A program made the translations under genes and the position numbers. The notes beneath the pieces are model-generated. The model had not been told where the DNA came from and did no database searches. It saw only the letters and a program-made list of their open reading frames with translations. From Periplaneta americana (taxonomy: Eukaryota > Arthropoda > Insecta > Blattodea > Blattidae), in the NCBI RefSeq assembly GCF_040183065.1, contig NC_091123.1, forward strand, positions 10,410,001 through 10,474,000: a stretch of 64,000 nt of DNA, given 5' to 3'. Position 1 is the stretch's first letter. Each line of letters opens with the position of its first letter. Of this stretch, positions 1 to 10,237 are shown piece by piece.

Positions 1-417
1 TGTCCGTCTCGCCGTATCCATTGGATGGAAAGTCCAGGAAGGGCCCGGGGCCAAAAGTTGGAGGCAGGAACCCTGAAATGAACAAATCTTGTTTTAAAGC
101 GCAATGAATAAACAAGTTGTAGTGATTGGTGCAGTTTTCACATTTTTAACTTTAAGGATAATATTTCATAATATCGTCAATGAAATAATCTCGAAATTAT
201 TTGCGATATTAAATAGAGCGTGAAGAACATTTCACAGGTCGTCGGTGTGCTCGATTTCCTCCTTCCGTCTGCTCAGATTCTGAAGACAGATTCTCATTGC
301 GCAGGATGTGGTATTGCTTCTGATATCTTGTGTGCACTTTATTCCACATATTTCATTCTTCTACCATTCCGCCGATTTTTAAAAACTATTTTCAACAGTT
401 GTAAAGCATCGTTAAAT
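1..417. other. Unassigned AT-rich sequence
   Basis: No coding exon, RNA gene or repeat recognised. Short open frames here have no family signature and start with non-ATG codons. Confidence 0.5.
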
Positions 418-456
418 AAAGTATTTGTTGATTAATATTTGAGGAGAAAAATTCGC

Positions 457-528
457 TCCGGCACCGGGGATCGAACCCGAGTCCTTGGTTCTACGTACCA
501 AACGCTCTGATCACTGAGCTACGCCGAA
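457..528 (-). other. tRNA-like sequence (SINE head), minus copy
   Basis: Folds as a cloverleaf: acceptor halves TTCGGCG and TGCCGGA, D arm GCTC/GAGC and a B-box GGTTCGATCC. It has C at position 33 of the anticodon loop and one extra base next to the D arm, so it is unlikely to be a working tRNA. Followed on the minus strand by TTTTTCTCCTCAAATA, shared with the plus copy. Confidence 0.6.
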
Positions 529-807
529 TTCAATCCACAGCACTGGATCGAATTCTCCTCCTTCAATGTTTCCCTTTGTGGCCTGACTCCAAGTTAGGCA
601 TATATGTTGACGTTATATGTCCAAGCCAACTGCCATTATACAAGGGGCGCACTCAACTGAGTGACTTGTTTGGCCGGGATTCCGCAGTTAAGTGCACAGT
701 AATCTGTACAGAAATATGCACTGCAGCTATGAGAATATTAAAGATTTATTAATTTGTTCTACAGAATAATATGTGTAATATTGACAATTAATATTTGAGG
801 AGAAAAA

Positions 808-879
808 TTTGGTGTAGCTCAGTGGTCAGAGCGCTTGGTATGTAGAACCAAGGACCCGGGTTCGATCCCCGGCGCCGGA
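808..879 (+). other. tRNA-like sequence (SINE head), plus copy
   Basis: Cloverleaf-capable 72 nt: acceptor TTTGGTG with CGCCGGA (G-U pairs), D arm GCTC/GAGC, anticodon stem around TTGGT/ACCAA with loop ATGTAGA (a GTA triplet, Tyr-like), T arm CCGGG-TTCGATC-CCCGG. There is one extra base before the anticodon stem. Both A and B box motifs are present. Lack of a standard acceptor stem and its place inside a foldback element argue for a SINE head rather than a tRNA gene. Confidence 0.6.
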
Positions 880-969
880 GCGAATTTTTCTCCTCAAATA
901 TTAATTGCCAATATTACAGTTATTATTCTGTAGGACAAATTAATATAATCTTTAAAAGTATTTGTTGAT

Positions 970-3163
970 ATAATTGAGGTGCTCAGAATAATAAGGGCAG
1001 ATCCCAACCGAAGTTAATTTTGAGGAAAAAACGACGTTTTATATGTTTTTAAAGCTCGTGAATTTTTAACATTAAGCCTTCATTTTTTCAGGATATGTTA
1101 CTTGAAGTTTATCTGCAAATTCTTGATCCTTTGTCATTAGTAGTTCGTCTGTTTTTCTGCTGTTTAGTTACACAGAGTATATGAAGAATCCACTGCAAGA
1201 ATGATGGATGTCATTTGGAATACATTTTGCAGGAGAAGCAATTGAAAGTTTGAAATGCTTAGCGCTCAAAGCTTGACTGTGATTTTCCGATTATTACTGG
1301 ACAATGACTATCTGTGCTAATGCCATATAACTCTCTATGTACATTCTATATGTCTTAAGCTATGCATTGACAGTCTTGGTTCATTTTCGACAAGAAAGTG
1401 ACATCCATCATTCTTGCAGTGGACTCTTCATATGGAATAAAAAAAAATGGGATGATAATTTTTCTTTATTTATATATTCTGGTACGATAAATCTATGTAT
1501 GATTGAATCGAAAACTTTCATTTTTACCAAGTAAATCCTAGAAGCAACAATATGAAAATTTTTGTTTTGTCCAGTAAAAGAGTTAGTGGACGCAGTCATA
1601 TTGACTACAACGCCATGAACTTGTAGTGGACGCAAAAAAAAGCCCACACAGAAAGCTTTCTTTCCCATTAAGGCCTAATTTTCAATGTGGAATATGAGAA
1701 TTTTGATTTGGAGTCACTAATCGTTGCTTAAAATCAATTAAAGTTAAGCCTATGCGATAAATTATTCGTGAAAAGAAAGAAAGTGATTTATATAATTAAT
1801 TATTTATTTATTTACATTACTGTTGGTAAATACACGCGTTATATTTTGCCAAGTCCTGCCTCTTTCACAAACAGCTTGATATATTATCTACACAGATAAT
1901 TGATCACACTTTTTCACTGTATTTGTCCATCAGCGAAATTCTGATCTTTTTTGTAGTTTTTCATGTACACAATTTCATTCGTGAGAATAATTCAAGCCTC
2001 GCGTTTATTCTGTCGTTTTGCCAGAAATTCAGTTTAGCTTTCCTGTATTATAAAGTAATTTTGTCTTTTTTTTACACAAAAAAATACTCTTTATATTCAC
2101 AGATGAAATATTACCTCTATTTAAACACCAGCTAAACTTGTACATTCCGCACACGATTGGGAGGTTGATAGACTCAGTCAAAGTTAGATTGGTTTTTTGT
2201 GAACTGCTTTAATTAGTACTGTATTCAAGGATAGCCAAAATAATGTTACTATTGAATCTTATTACATTGTACGTCCATCCACGGAATTTGAACAGGAAGA
2301 TCAAAAGCAGTTATTAACTTGCATGAGTTGACTAATTTAAACCCCTTCAAATCCGTCGAATCAAAGGACACATTTTGTACCCAACTCCATCCGGTTTAGA
2401 ATATTTTGAGCAAAATATTTTAGGGAGTTTCTTTTTTCTTTTTACACTACCTACAAGGAATTACCAGCATCCCTGTCGCTATTCTTAAACCAAACTGTCG
2501 ACAGTTACAGAAAGTCATAATGGTGTTAAAAATGTAAATAATATTGAGAAATGATTTTCACTCTGGTATTAACGGATGTAGCCGCTTCATTTCATTTCTA
2601 AAAACTGCGCTACAATAAAAAAAAACGATGTAACAAGAAGTAACGTATCGTCTATCTAAGCGACGAAGATGCTGTTTTGTGCGTTTCTTTTAAAATGATT
2701 AAGTTGCGGTCACTAACCTCTCTGTATGTACCATTTCTAACATAAATTTCAACATAATGCAAAGCTATGTAACAAGAAACTATGGATCAGTATTTTGCTC
2801 TGATAGCGAGTTAAAATTGAGAAACACTAGTTGATTATTGCATCATCCACATGATGGAGATGTCATTCTGTACATCTCCTTCCTAGCGATTGTCAAGTTA
2901 CGGTATCTGACTTCTTCGCCACGATGCAGTATTTCGTAACAAGGAACAATGAATAAGAAATTGTACTCCACAGGCCATAAATGGTGAAACAGTAGCTAAC
3001 TGTATCAACTACATAATGATGTACATTTGTTTTGAAGTGATGCTCGTAGTCATGGTAACTGAAGCCTTTGCTTTTGTCATTTTCTACATCAACTGCGCGG
3101 CGATGGAAAAATATACAGAATGTTTCTGTGACTTTGTTACAAACTCTTAGAGATGATAGCGGG
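970..3163. other. Unassigned intergenic sequence
   Basis: AT-rich with homopolymer runs. No exon, RNA gene or bounded repeat recognised on either strand. Confidence 0.45.
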
Positions 3164-3393
3164 AATCATCGCTTTATCAACTGCTGTGGTTATCTAGCGT
3201 CTGAGTGAAATGAAGGTGATGACAGTAAAATGAGTCCAGAGTTCAGAGCCGAATGTTACCCAGCATTTGCTCTTAATTGATTGAGGGAAAATCCCGAAAA
3301 TAACCTCAACCAGATAACTTGTCCCAACCAGGATTAGAACCCGGGCCCGGTCGTTTCACGGTCAAACATGCTAACCGTTATTCCGCAGCGGGA
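3164..3393 (-). mobile_element. tRNA-derived SINE, family A (diverged)
   Basis: Minus-strand copy of a SINE seen six times here. On the minus strand it has a tRNA-like head with a B-box region near 3340-3350, then a body containing GAGCAAATGCTGGGTAAC, then CATTTCACTCAGACGC and a tail near 3170. Diverged from the cleaner copies at 30972, 27602 and 52904. No target duplication was confirmed. Confidence 0.7.
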
Positions 3394-3640
3394 GACTTAA
3401 TATGTTTACTAACAATTAGTTTATTTCCATTATTAAAATTTATAATGCAAGCCAATAATATCTGAGATTCAGATTGGTTGGACTGTAATTGCAACGGCTG
3501 TGTTCACATAAATTATTAAATAAATGTTCTATTTTCCTAAATACATATAAGCAGAAGACAATTACTCATTTTGCTTTCAAGTACGTTTCACGTTTTCATA
3601 TATACTACACACAATCCAACAACATTATTGTACCAATAAT

Positions 3641-3794
3641 CAGTGGCGGCTCGTGATAAAATATTATGTGTGTTCACAATTTTGTGGTTCCAAAATCGAA
3701 GAGAATTTGAAATCGTACGTTTAGTCTAATATGAAATGTCATGATTCCAATGTTTCACTATCGAAAAAAAACCGTATATAAATTCAAAACAACG

Positions 3795-3835
<41 letters not shown>

Positions 3836-4652
3836 AACTCAGTCTTTTTATTTCCAATTTTTCTTGGTAAGCCAGTTTACCCAGTTCTTTACTATTCAAA
3901 ATTACTTGAACAGAGTTCATTGTTTACGTTCGTTAAAAATGAATACATACCACGGTCCCGTTATTTACAAACGCGTGTGTTCAGTAATATATTTTGATTC
4001 ACAACACACTGATACACTATACCTATACCAGTACTGTAATCCCACTCGCATAGATTACTATAAATACATGCCAGTAAATATTATTCTTAAATATTATACA
4101 CTGCCATACAGATACTTCAATTCACACCACCGCCACAGTCAGCCAGCACGTGTTTGAAAGCCTAACTATGCTATTATGCCGACACTGAAGTATAGTAATT
4201 CACAAACTACACTCTCGTAGCAGCACTGTACACGTAAGTAAACGTTCCTACAGTCAGATGCTGACAACTACAGTCTATTAAATTTCCTCCTCGAGATATA
4301 GCAGTTGAACGATAGGCATCGATGGACCTGACATCTGTAGGTTAGATACTCACCATGTTCACTTAACGCTTTGTGCTCTTGACGAGTCATAAGCGGCCAG
4401 CTAAAGACAATTTTCTCCCGCGCATGCGTGAAATTCCTGTAACCAACTCGAAAAGAGCACGGCTTGTACGTGAACGGATGTTGCCAAGTTTACATAAGAA
4501 GTTTATGCAAGATGCGGGAAGTTTAAAATACTCGACTCTGATATTATACATCCCCACTACGTCAATACGGTATCAAATAATAAACCTAGTCGTGCATTAA
4601 TGGAAACAAGGTATTCACGTGCTCTTGTGCTCTTATTGACGCACCGCCACTG
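3641..4652. mobile_element. Non-autonomous hAT-like element, 8-bp TSD
   Basis: 1012-bp element with terminal inverted repeats CAGTGGCGGCTCGTGA (left) and CAGTGGCGGTGCGTCA (right, complement), flanked by an exact 8-bp duplication CCAATAAT at 3633-3640 and 4653-4660. An 8-bp TSD and ends starting CAGTGG are hAT superfamily hallmarks. No transposase frame is present, so it is a non-autonomous derivative. It holds an AAT microsatellite at 3797-3833. The left TIR is shared with the element at 45564-46380. Confidence 0.85.
3797..3833. repeat. (AAT)n microsatellite
   Basis: About 12 AAT units inside the hAT-like element. Poly-Asn or poly-Ile frames over it are not coding. Confidence 0.9.
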
Positions 4653-5947
4653 CCAATAATCATGTACAAAATTGATTGGAAATATAGCGGTAATTAGTTT
4701 GAAACTGAAGAAGCTAGAGGGTTAAATGTATATGCGTCGTTGTAGCCAATGCTGTCATGGAGGCCATACGGGGTCATACATTGTACGGGAACCTAGAATT
4801 TTTTAATGATTCGAATGGGGAAGGAAATTTTTGCCTATAGGGAGGCATACATTGTATGGGTGCTTTAAGTTTTGTACGTGGAGATCTGTACTGATCTTAG
4901 ATCATCTCTTGCAGTTTTTAATACCTATATCTTCTTTGAAATTCATAAACATAAACTGCCCACCTCTGCCGAAATCTAGAACTATATGCAAAAGATGGTA
5001 TTTTTCCAGAAAAGCTACACCAAAGGAGGCAGTTTTCTTTTGTTTCACTGGTTTCTGTGTGATTTTAGTTTGCAGCCACAAATACTTTCAACATAAAAAT
5101 CGTTTGATACTTACCTGTTTATTCTGATTCACTGTTGTAGGTTAAGACTTCCCCATTACTTGTTACTAATAACCAACATAACATGTGAGAGGTCCAGAAC
5201 ATATTAGGGAAATTCCTGTTTCCCCAGTATTGCATTCTGAACCTCTTGATTATAATATTTGTAACAAGTTGAGGGAACTACAATATTGCATTAGAATATA
5301 TCGTACAGGTAAGCATCAAACGATTTTTAAGTTGAAAGTATTTGTGACTGGAGACTAAAACTACTAACAGAAGCCAGTTAAGCAATGGAAAATTGTACTT
5401 TCTTTGGTGTAGTTATTTATTTACTACTTCCTTGAGATAAAAACATCCATTAAATGACGCCCAGAGAGATGGAAATAGAGGAAGTAAATATATTTCAAGC
5501 GATAAAATAAGGGAGGGGGCTTATGGCCAAGAAAAAAAATTACCATGACAGCACTGGTTGTAATGTATCTGTAGACATGATTATTAATAACAAAGTGACT
5601 GCTACGGTATTTCTACAACACGATAAAACTAAAAACTCGTTGGCTTTCTATGACACAATGTCCGTAAATAAATGATTTTTGGTGTCCCAAGTGGAATGCA
5701 TAGGGATATATTTCTCTGACCTCGAATATGGAACAGTTCTTAGAATACGAGACACCTAGCAATCCTAATATTAATCACCCCTAAAAGTTTGTAACAAGGC
5801 CACAGAATCACCCTGTATAGCAGGAATGAATGGATCAGTGTCTGTCTGAAGATTATGGCTTAATCCACGCTATAAGGTAATATAAAGACCTTACTCTCCA
5901 GTTTCGTTCTTATTGCAGTCTTGTCAATATTATGAGACAGTACAGTA
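4653..5947. other. Unassigned, apart from the inverted repeat at 5015-5412
   Basis: Other than the long inverted repeat listed separately, nothing is recognised between the hAT-like element and the poly(A) signal of gene 1. Confidence 0.4.
5015..5412. repeat. Long imperfect inverted repeat (foldback)
   Basis: Arms of about 105 bp at 5015-5118 and 5304-5412 are imperfect reverse complements, sharing CACAAATACTTTCAAC, ATCGTTTGAT and CTACACCAAAG. The spacer is about 185 bp. It resembles a foldback MITE. No convincing target duplication was found, so its ends are approximate. Confidence 0.6.
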
Positions 5948-5953
5948 TTTATT
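5948..5953 (-). other. Poly(A) signal AATAAA of gene 1
   Basis: AATAAA on the minus strand, 16 nt after the stop codon of the exon ending at 5969. This implies a very short 3' UTR, though a more distal site cannot be excluded. Confidence 0.55.
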
Positions 5954-5968
5954 CAGAATGCTTGCTCC

Positions 5969-6697
5969 TCAATGCAACGTACCGGCGGGATGCGGCGGGT
6001 AGGGGTGATGAGGGTACGGATGTGGATGCGGTGACTTCCCGTTGTCGTGCGGCTCGAAGTGGTCCCCATGGTGCAGATTGATGTGTCCGTAGTTCACAAC
6101 CGAGTGGAACGCATGGGGATTGTTGTGCGGGATTCCTCGGGCGTGGATTGGAGTCGGAGGGTGATAAGGGTAGTGTCCGTGCGCGTGGTGGTGGTGCACT
6201 GGGTAGTAGTTCGGGGGATGATGCGGCACGTAATGCGGGCCAGGGTAGTGAAACCCCCGTGCAGCGGGGGATAGGTAATGAGGGTATTCCTCGGCATAAG
6301 GCAGCTTGAAGTTCACATGGGGGTGGTAGGGAGGAGAATAGTGGTGCGAGCCCAGGAAGTAGTCTGGCGGGGAGGGGATGAACGGCGTCCCGTACTTGTT
6401 GTAGGCGTACGTGCACGCGTAGGGATATCCGTGGTTGAACATGTATCTGTAGGCGAGGATGGGTGAAGGTCCGAACGTGTGGAAGTAGTAGGGGTCGTAG
6501 TAGTGGTCCGGGGGTTGGGGAGGCCCAAACGAGGGCACGAAGTGCGAAGCGGAGCCCTGTTTTTCGTCAGAGCTGTTGGCAGCCGCCGAGAGTTCCTCCT
6601 GCTTCTCCCTTTCGTCCACTCTCACCTCGTTGTCGCCAGGGCTGTCGGTACTCGCCAGCAGCAGCAGCGATGTTAAAACGCCAGCAGCGAGCAGATT
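5969..6697 (-). CDS. Gene 1 exon 2: secreted His/Tyr/Pro-rich protein
   Basis: Main coding exon of a minus-strand gene; the family is not recognised. A splice acceptor (pyrimidine-rich tract ending TTCTCAG) precedes codon AAT at 6697, and the frame runs 242 codons to TGA at 5969. Joined in phase to the 4-codon exon at 13798-13809 it gives about 246 aa. Residues 1-20 form a signal peptide (hydrophobic NLLAAGVLTSLLLLAS). Residues about 20-53 are polar and acidic. The rest is rich in His (about 35), Tyr (about 26) and Pro, with an HHHHAHGH run and a single Cys. It is much more GC-rich than its surroundings. Likely an extracellular matrix or cuticle protein; His clusters could bind metal. Both roles are inferred from composition only. 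Other open frames across the exon reflect its low-complexity, GC-rich composition. Confidence 0.75.
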   Translation of the reverse strand, partial: NLLAAGVLTSLLLLASTDSPGDNEVRVDEREKQEELSAAANSSDEKQGSASHFVPSFGPPQPPDHYYDPYYFHTFGPSPILAYRYMFNHGYPYACTYAYNKYGTPFIPSPPDYFLGSHHYSPPYHPHVNFKLPYAEEYPHYLSPAARGFHYPGPHYVPHHPPNYYPVHHHHAHGHYPYHPPTPIHARGIPHNNPHAFHSVVNYGHINLHHGDHFEPHDNGKSPHPHPYPHHPYPPHPAGTLH

Positions 6698-6834
6698 CTG
6701 AGAACAGAATAGGAATATTAAAGGTAGAATAACCCTTCTCGGGTTCTCAGCCAGATGAGTTGGAGATTTGCCTCCAAGCTTTCGACGGCTAGCTCTGCCA
6801 TCTTCTTCAGGGAATGATGTTGTAAGAGCCTTAA

Positions 6835-7712
6835 AGGCTCATTCAATTGAAAATTAAACATAACGTAAGCGTTAACTTAAGAATATAAACGTTACGGTAA
6901 AATCAAGAAGTCATACCATAATTCACGATGGGAACATAAACATAACCGCAAACATACTTGGACATCATCATCATCTTCCTAACAAGTATTAGGCCAAGTT
7001 GCCTGTTACGGTCTCAAACTAGAATTTTCAGTCCATCTCTTCTTGGACGGCCTAGAGATCTTTTGCCATATAGATGGTAATGAAACAGTGCTTTTGGAAT
7101 TCTGCATCGATTCATTCGTTCGAGATGACCTTTCCACTGAAGTTGATATTTGCTGATGAACTATATAATGGGTTCGATTTGAAGTTCTTGCATTATGTCC
7201 TCATTTTTTTTATGATCCCAGCGAGTATATCCAGCTGTTGCTCTCATAAACCTCATCTCACTTGCTGTTATTCTACTGACATCTTTATTCTTCACAGTCC
7301 ACGCTTCACCACCATAGCTTAATACTGGCTGTGCTAAGGTTTCATACAAGCCTATTCTTGTGTGGCTTTGTACTAGTGAAGGTTTCATTATTTTATTAAT
7401 GATCCCCAATGTTGTATTATATTTACATATTTTTTCAGCAATAAACATACTTGGTAACTATGGAAACATAACAACGACGCCATTTTCTCATATTCTGTCG
7501 TATACTTCAGCGCTCCACGATTGTGTTCTGTTTGCAAATCACGTAAGCAGAAGCATGAAAGTTTGGAGTTTGCAAACTTTCATGTTAACGTCTTACGGTA
7601 ATGTTTATGTCAATGCTTATGTGAATCATTGTGAATGATCCCATGTGGTGGCCTGGGCGCAAACTTCTGTGTTTATGTTACGGTTATGTTTAATTTTCAT
7701 TGTGAATGGGCC
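6835..7712. mobile_element. TTAA-flanked TIR element, split by a LINE
   Basis: Ends TTAA|AGGCTCATTC and GAATGGGCC|TTAA (7713-7716), with inverted termini continuing into GAAAATTAAACATAAC on both sides. A TTAA duplication fits piggyBac-like or Kolobok-like MITEs. A LINE fragment at 6962-7442 is inserted in it, so the original element was about 0.39 kb. No transposase. Confidence 0.65.
6962..7442 (-). mobile_element. LINE 3' fragment, nested insertion with 12-bp TSD
   Basis: Exact 12-bp direct repeat AAACATACTTGG at 6950-6961 and 7443-7454. The minus strand encodes a C-terminal non-LTR RT-protein region with PVLSYGGEAWTVKNKD, EMRFMRATAGYTRWD and, past stops, a degenerate GRPRR-type motif. It ends in a short GAT repeat. 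Truncated at its 5' end and inactivated. Probably an RTE-related family distinct from the abundant one in this window. Confidence 0.8.
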
Positions 7713-7966
7713 TTAACACTTCGAACATGACGAAATGGGCTGAAAAAAAAGTGTGAGAAAACAGCTTGTAAAATTTCAATGGATTTGAATTTCAAGGGTG
7801 CAGCCATTTATATTTTGCGTAATTTTTATGCTTTCTAGCGCCACAGAGCATTGGAACTTGCTCAACATATAAATAAGAGATTGCTGATTCTATTTTTACA
7901 AGAAAATGAAAATGCGATTTTTGACTGAAAATGACCAAAATTTCACCCGTTACCCCCTTAATACCA

Positions 7967-8029
<63 letters not shown>

Positions 8030-8076
8030 CATTATTATTATTCATATTATAATTATTATTATTATTATTATTATTA
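7967..8076. repeat. (ATT)n microsatellite at an RTE 5' junction
   Basis: About 100 bp of ATT repeats, with one interruption, running directly into the truncated RTE copy that starts near 8077. Confidence 0.9.
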
Positions 8077-9059
8077 GAGTTCGTATAGGTCAGTTTCTGT
8101 CGGATGCGTTTCCAATTCACTGTGGGCTGAAGCAGGGAGATGCACTATCACCTTTACTTTTTAACTTTGCTCTAGAGTATGCCTTTAGGAAAGTTCAGGA
8201 TAGCAGAGAGGGTTTGGAATTGAACTGGTTGCATCAGCTTCTTGTCTATGCGGATGACGTGAATATGTTAGGAGAAAATCCACAAACGATTAGGGACAAC
8301 ACGGAATTTTATTGGAAGCAAGTAAAGAGATAGGTTTAGAAGTAAATCCCAAAAAGACAAAGTATACTATTATGTCTCGTGACGAGAATATTGTACGAAA
8401 TGGAAATATAAAAATTGGAAATTTATCTTTTGAAGAGGTGGAGAAGTTCAAATATCTTGGAGCAACAGTAACAAATATAAATGATACTCGGGAGGAAATT
8501 AAACACAGAATAAATATGGGAAATGCGTGTTATTATTCAGTTGAGAAGCTTTTGTCATCCAGTCTGCTGTCAAAACATCTGAAAGTTAGAATTTATAAAA
8601 CAGTTATATTACCGGTTGTTCTGTATGGTTGTGAAACTTGGACTCTCACTTTGAGAGAGGAACATGGGTTAAGGGTGTTTGAGAATAAGGTGCTCAGGAA
8701 AATATTTGGGGCTAAGAGGGATGAAGTTACAGGAGAATGGAGAAAGTTACACAACGCAGAGCTGCACGCATTGTATTCTTCATCTGACATAATTGGGAAC
8801 ATTAAATCCAGACTTTTGAGATGGGCAGGGCATGTAGCACGTATGGGGAAATCCAGAAATGCATATAGAGTGTTAGTTGGGAGGCCGGAGGGAAAAAGAC
8901 CTTTGGGGAGGCCGAGACGTAGATGGGAAGATAATATTAAAATGGATTTTAGGGAGGTGGGATATGATGATAGAGACTGGATTAATCTTGCTCAGAATAG
9001 GGACCCATGGCGGGCTTATGTGAGGGCGGCAGTGAACCTCCGGGTTCCTTGAAAGCCAG

Positions 9060-9062
<3 letters not shown>
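8077..9062 (+). mobile_element. RTE-like LINE, 5'-truncated ORF2 fragment
   Basis: Encodes the RT palm region onward: [19 protein letters not shown], then intact YADDV at about 8247-8261 (catalytic DD), then the thumb and C-terminal domain ending in [14 protein letters not shown] and NLRVP-stop at 9052. A 1-nt deletion near 8306 breaks the frame between the YADD region and the rest. The 3' end GAAAGCCAGTAAGTA runs into (ATT)n with almost no 3' UTR. Very short 3' UTR and microsatellite tail fit the RTE/BovB clade; the clade name is inference. Dead copy. Confidence 0.85.

Positions 9063-9107
<45 letters not shown>
9063..9107. repeat. (ATT)n tail microsatellite
   Basis: About 14 ATT units directly at the 3' end of the RTE copy. 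Confidence 0.9.
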
Positions 9108-9108
<1 letters not shown>

Positions 9109-10054
9109 ATATTGCGGTTTGTGTGAATGTAGATAATATATTAGAACAACACGGTAACAGGAAGTTTGAGAAAGTCTGTTGTGTGGTCTGATGTGATTAT
9201 AGCTAAGATGGGAATCTGATCGTCATCTTCACAAATATGTGTGGGTACACGTCACCGATGTATAAGCATCATATTTAGGAAACAAAACAGAAATAAACAA
9301 AAGTAAAGGCGTTTAGTTGTCTTGTGGAACTATTCCGAGCTCCATGCGTGATGTTCCTCTCTTAATAGTCTTAACTCCACATGAAACGTGCCGACAAACA
9401 AAAGATGAGAGCAAGTTCAAGGCGGACGCGGTGCCTGTACCCAAGGCCGAGTGCACTTATTTGAGGCAAATTGACTCAAAGAGTGATTTCATGTTTTCGT
9501 GTCCACGTGGAGCTTGGTGTGACGTCACTGACCCGAATATAACACAGATTCGGGAAATACTTGACCCAGTCTCAGGTTTCGTTTAAGAATTTTGTCTTCA
9601 TCACTCTGATCTGAGATTGTTTTGTCCTACGGCGCTGGTCTTCCATCTAGGCGGCTCGGGTTCGACCCCTGAGTACTACCTTCCCCTCTGTCATTCCACC
9701 ACCAACACACACTACTTCACCTACACTTTCCCTTTTCCATCATCTCTTTTTCTTTCACTCATTTCGGGTTTGTGACCGATATAGAGTCGACTACGAGCCG
9801 TCACTGACTTTGGACTCCGTGGTATGTGGTCATTAGTTGCTGGTTGTAGTGCTATGTATCATGGACCAAATCGGAGGCAATCCATAGGGGAATCTGCAGC
9901 GCGGGAGTGTCTTAGGGCATGCACATCATTCTATCCCGAGTCCATCTAAGCGACCTGCGTGTGAGAGCAGTTCCCACCCCGTGCCCTTCCCCTTAAAGAG
10001 GATTAGTATACAGTAGTGAGTAGGTACATTGTTAGCAGAGTAGATGGACATTAG
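9108..10054. other. Unassigned; possible tRNA-like head near 9630-9680
   Basis: Intronic sequence. GGCTCGGGTTCGACCCCTGAG at about 9650-9670 has a B-box-like core and could mark a diverged SINE running to about 9990, but I could not define its ends. The 89-codon open frame at 9317-9586 has no recognised domain. Confidence 0.3.
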
Positions 10055-10234
10055 TGGTGCTATTCATAGACATTTCGCAGCACGCGCTACGAGCGTACTA
10101 AGCTAGTCCCGGCTATCCACTGGTTACTAGTACAGAATTTAAATCATATCCTATCGCTAACACTGATTTATGAATACGAAAAACGCTGATCATCCACCGG
10201 AAGCCCGCGCTAAAAATGTCTATGAATACGGCCC
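10055..10234. mobile_element. 180-bp MITE (GGGCCGTATTCATAGAC family), TAG duplication
   Basis: 180 bp with termini containing CTATTCATAGACATTT and, inverted, GGGCCGTATTCATAGACAT; flanked by TAG at 10052-10054 and 10235-10237. A copy of exactly the same length lies in opposite orientation at 46932-47111, with a TTT duplication. The 3-bp TSD fits PIF/Harbinger-like or ISL2EU-like elements; the superfamily is uncertain. Confidence 0.8.
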
Positions 10235-10237
10235 TAG

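Larger units (their letters stand above)
433..954. mobile_element. Foldback element with two tRNA-like cores, 15-bp TSD
   Basis: A 522-bp insertion flanked by an exact 15-bp direct repeat, AAAGTATTTGTTGAT, at 418-432 and 955-969. It carries two tRNA-like cassettes in opposite orientation (457-528 minus, 808-879 plus). The right half is a near-palindrome: about 70 bp upstream of the plus cassette (from about 738) is repeated inverted downstream to 954, including TTTGAGGAGAAAAATT and its complement. The left end repeats the same TTTGAGGAGAAAAATT arm. The exact TSD shows it moved as one unit. A tRNA-derived SINE inverted dimer is the likeliest origin; a MITE that captured a tRNA is the alternative. 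Confidence 0.75.

Noticed and set aside
808-879. A functional tRNA-Tyr gene
   Set aside because: Extra base beside the anticodon arm, weak G-U acceptor stem, no intron typical of eukaryotic tRNA-Tyr genes, and location inside a foldback element.
3741-4157. 138-codon frame with an Asn run
   Set aside because: It lies inside the hAT-like MITE and crosses an AAT microsatellite.
5949-6416. 155-codon minus-strand frame and several Thr- or Val-rich frames overlapping gene 1 exon 2
   Set aside because: Shadows caused by the GC-rich, low-complexity exon. Only the 5969-6697 frame has a signal peptide and fits the splice acceptor.
9317-9586. 89-codon open frame in the gene 1 intron
   Set aside because: It opens with TTG, shows no recognised domain or splice context, and is of a length expected by chance.
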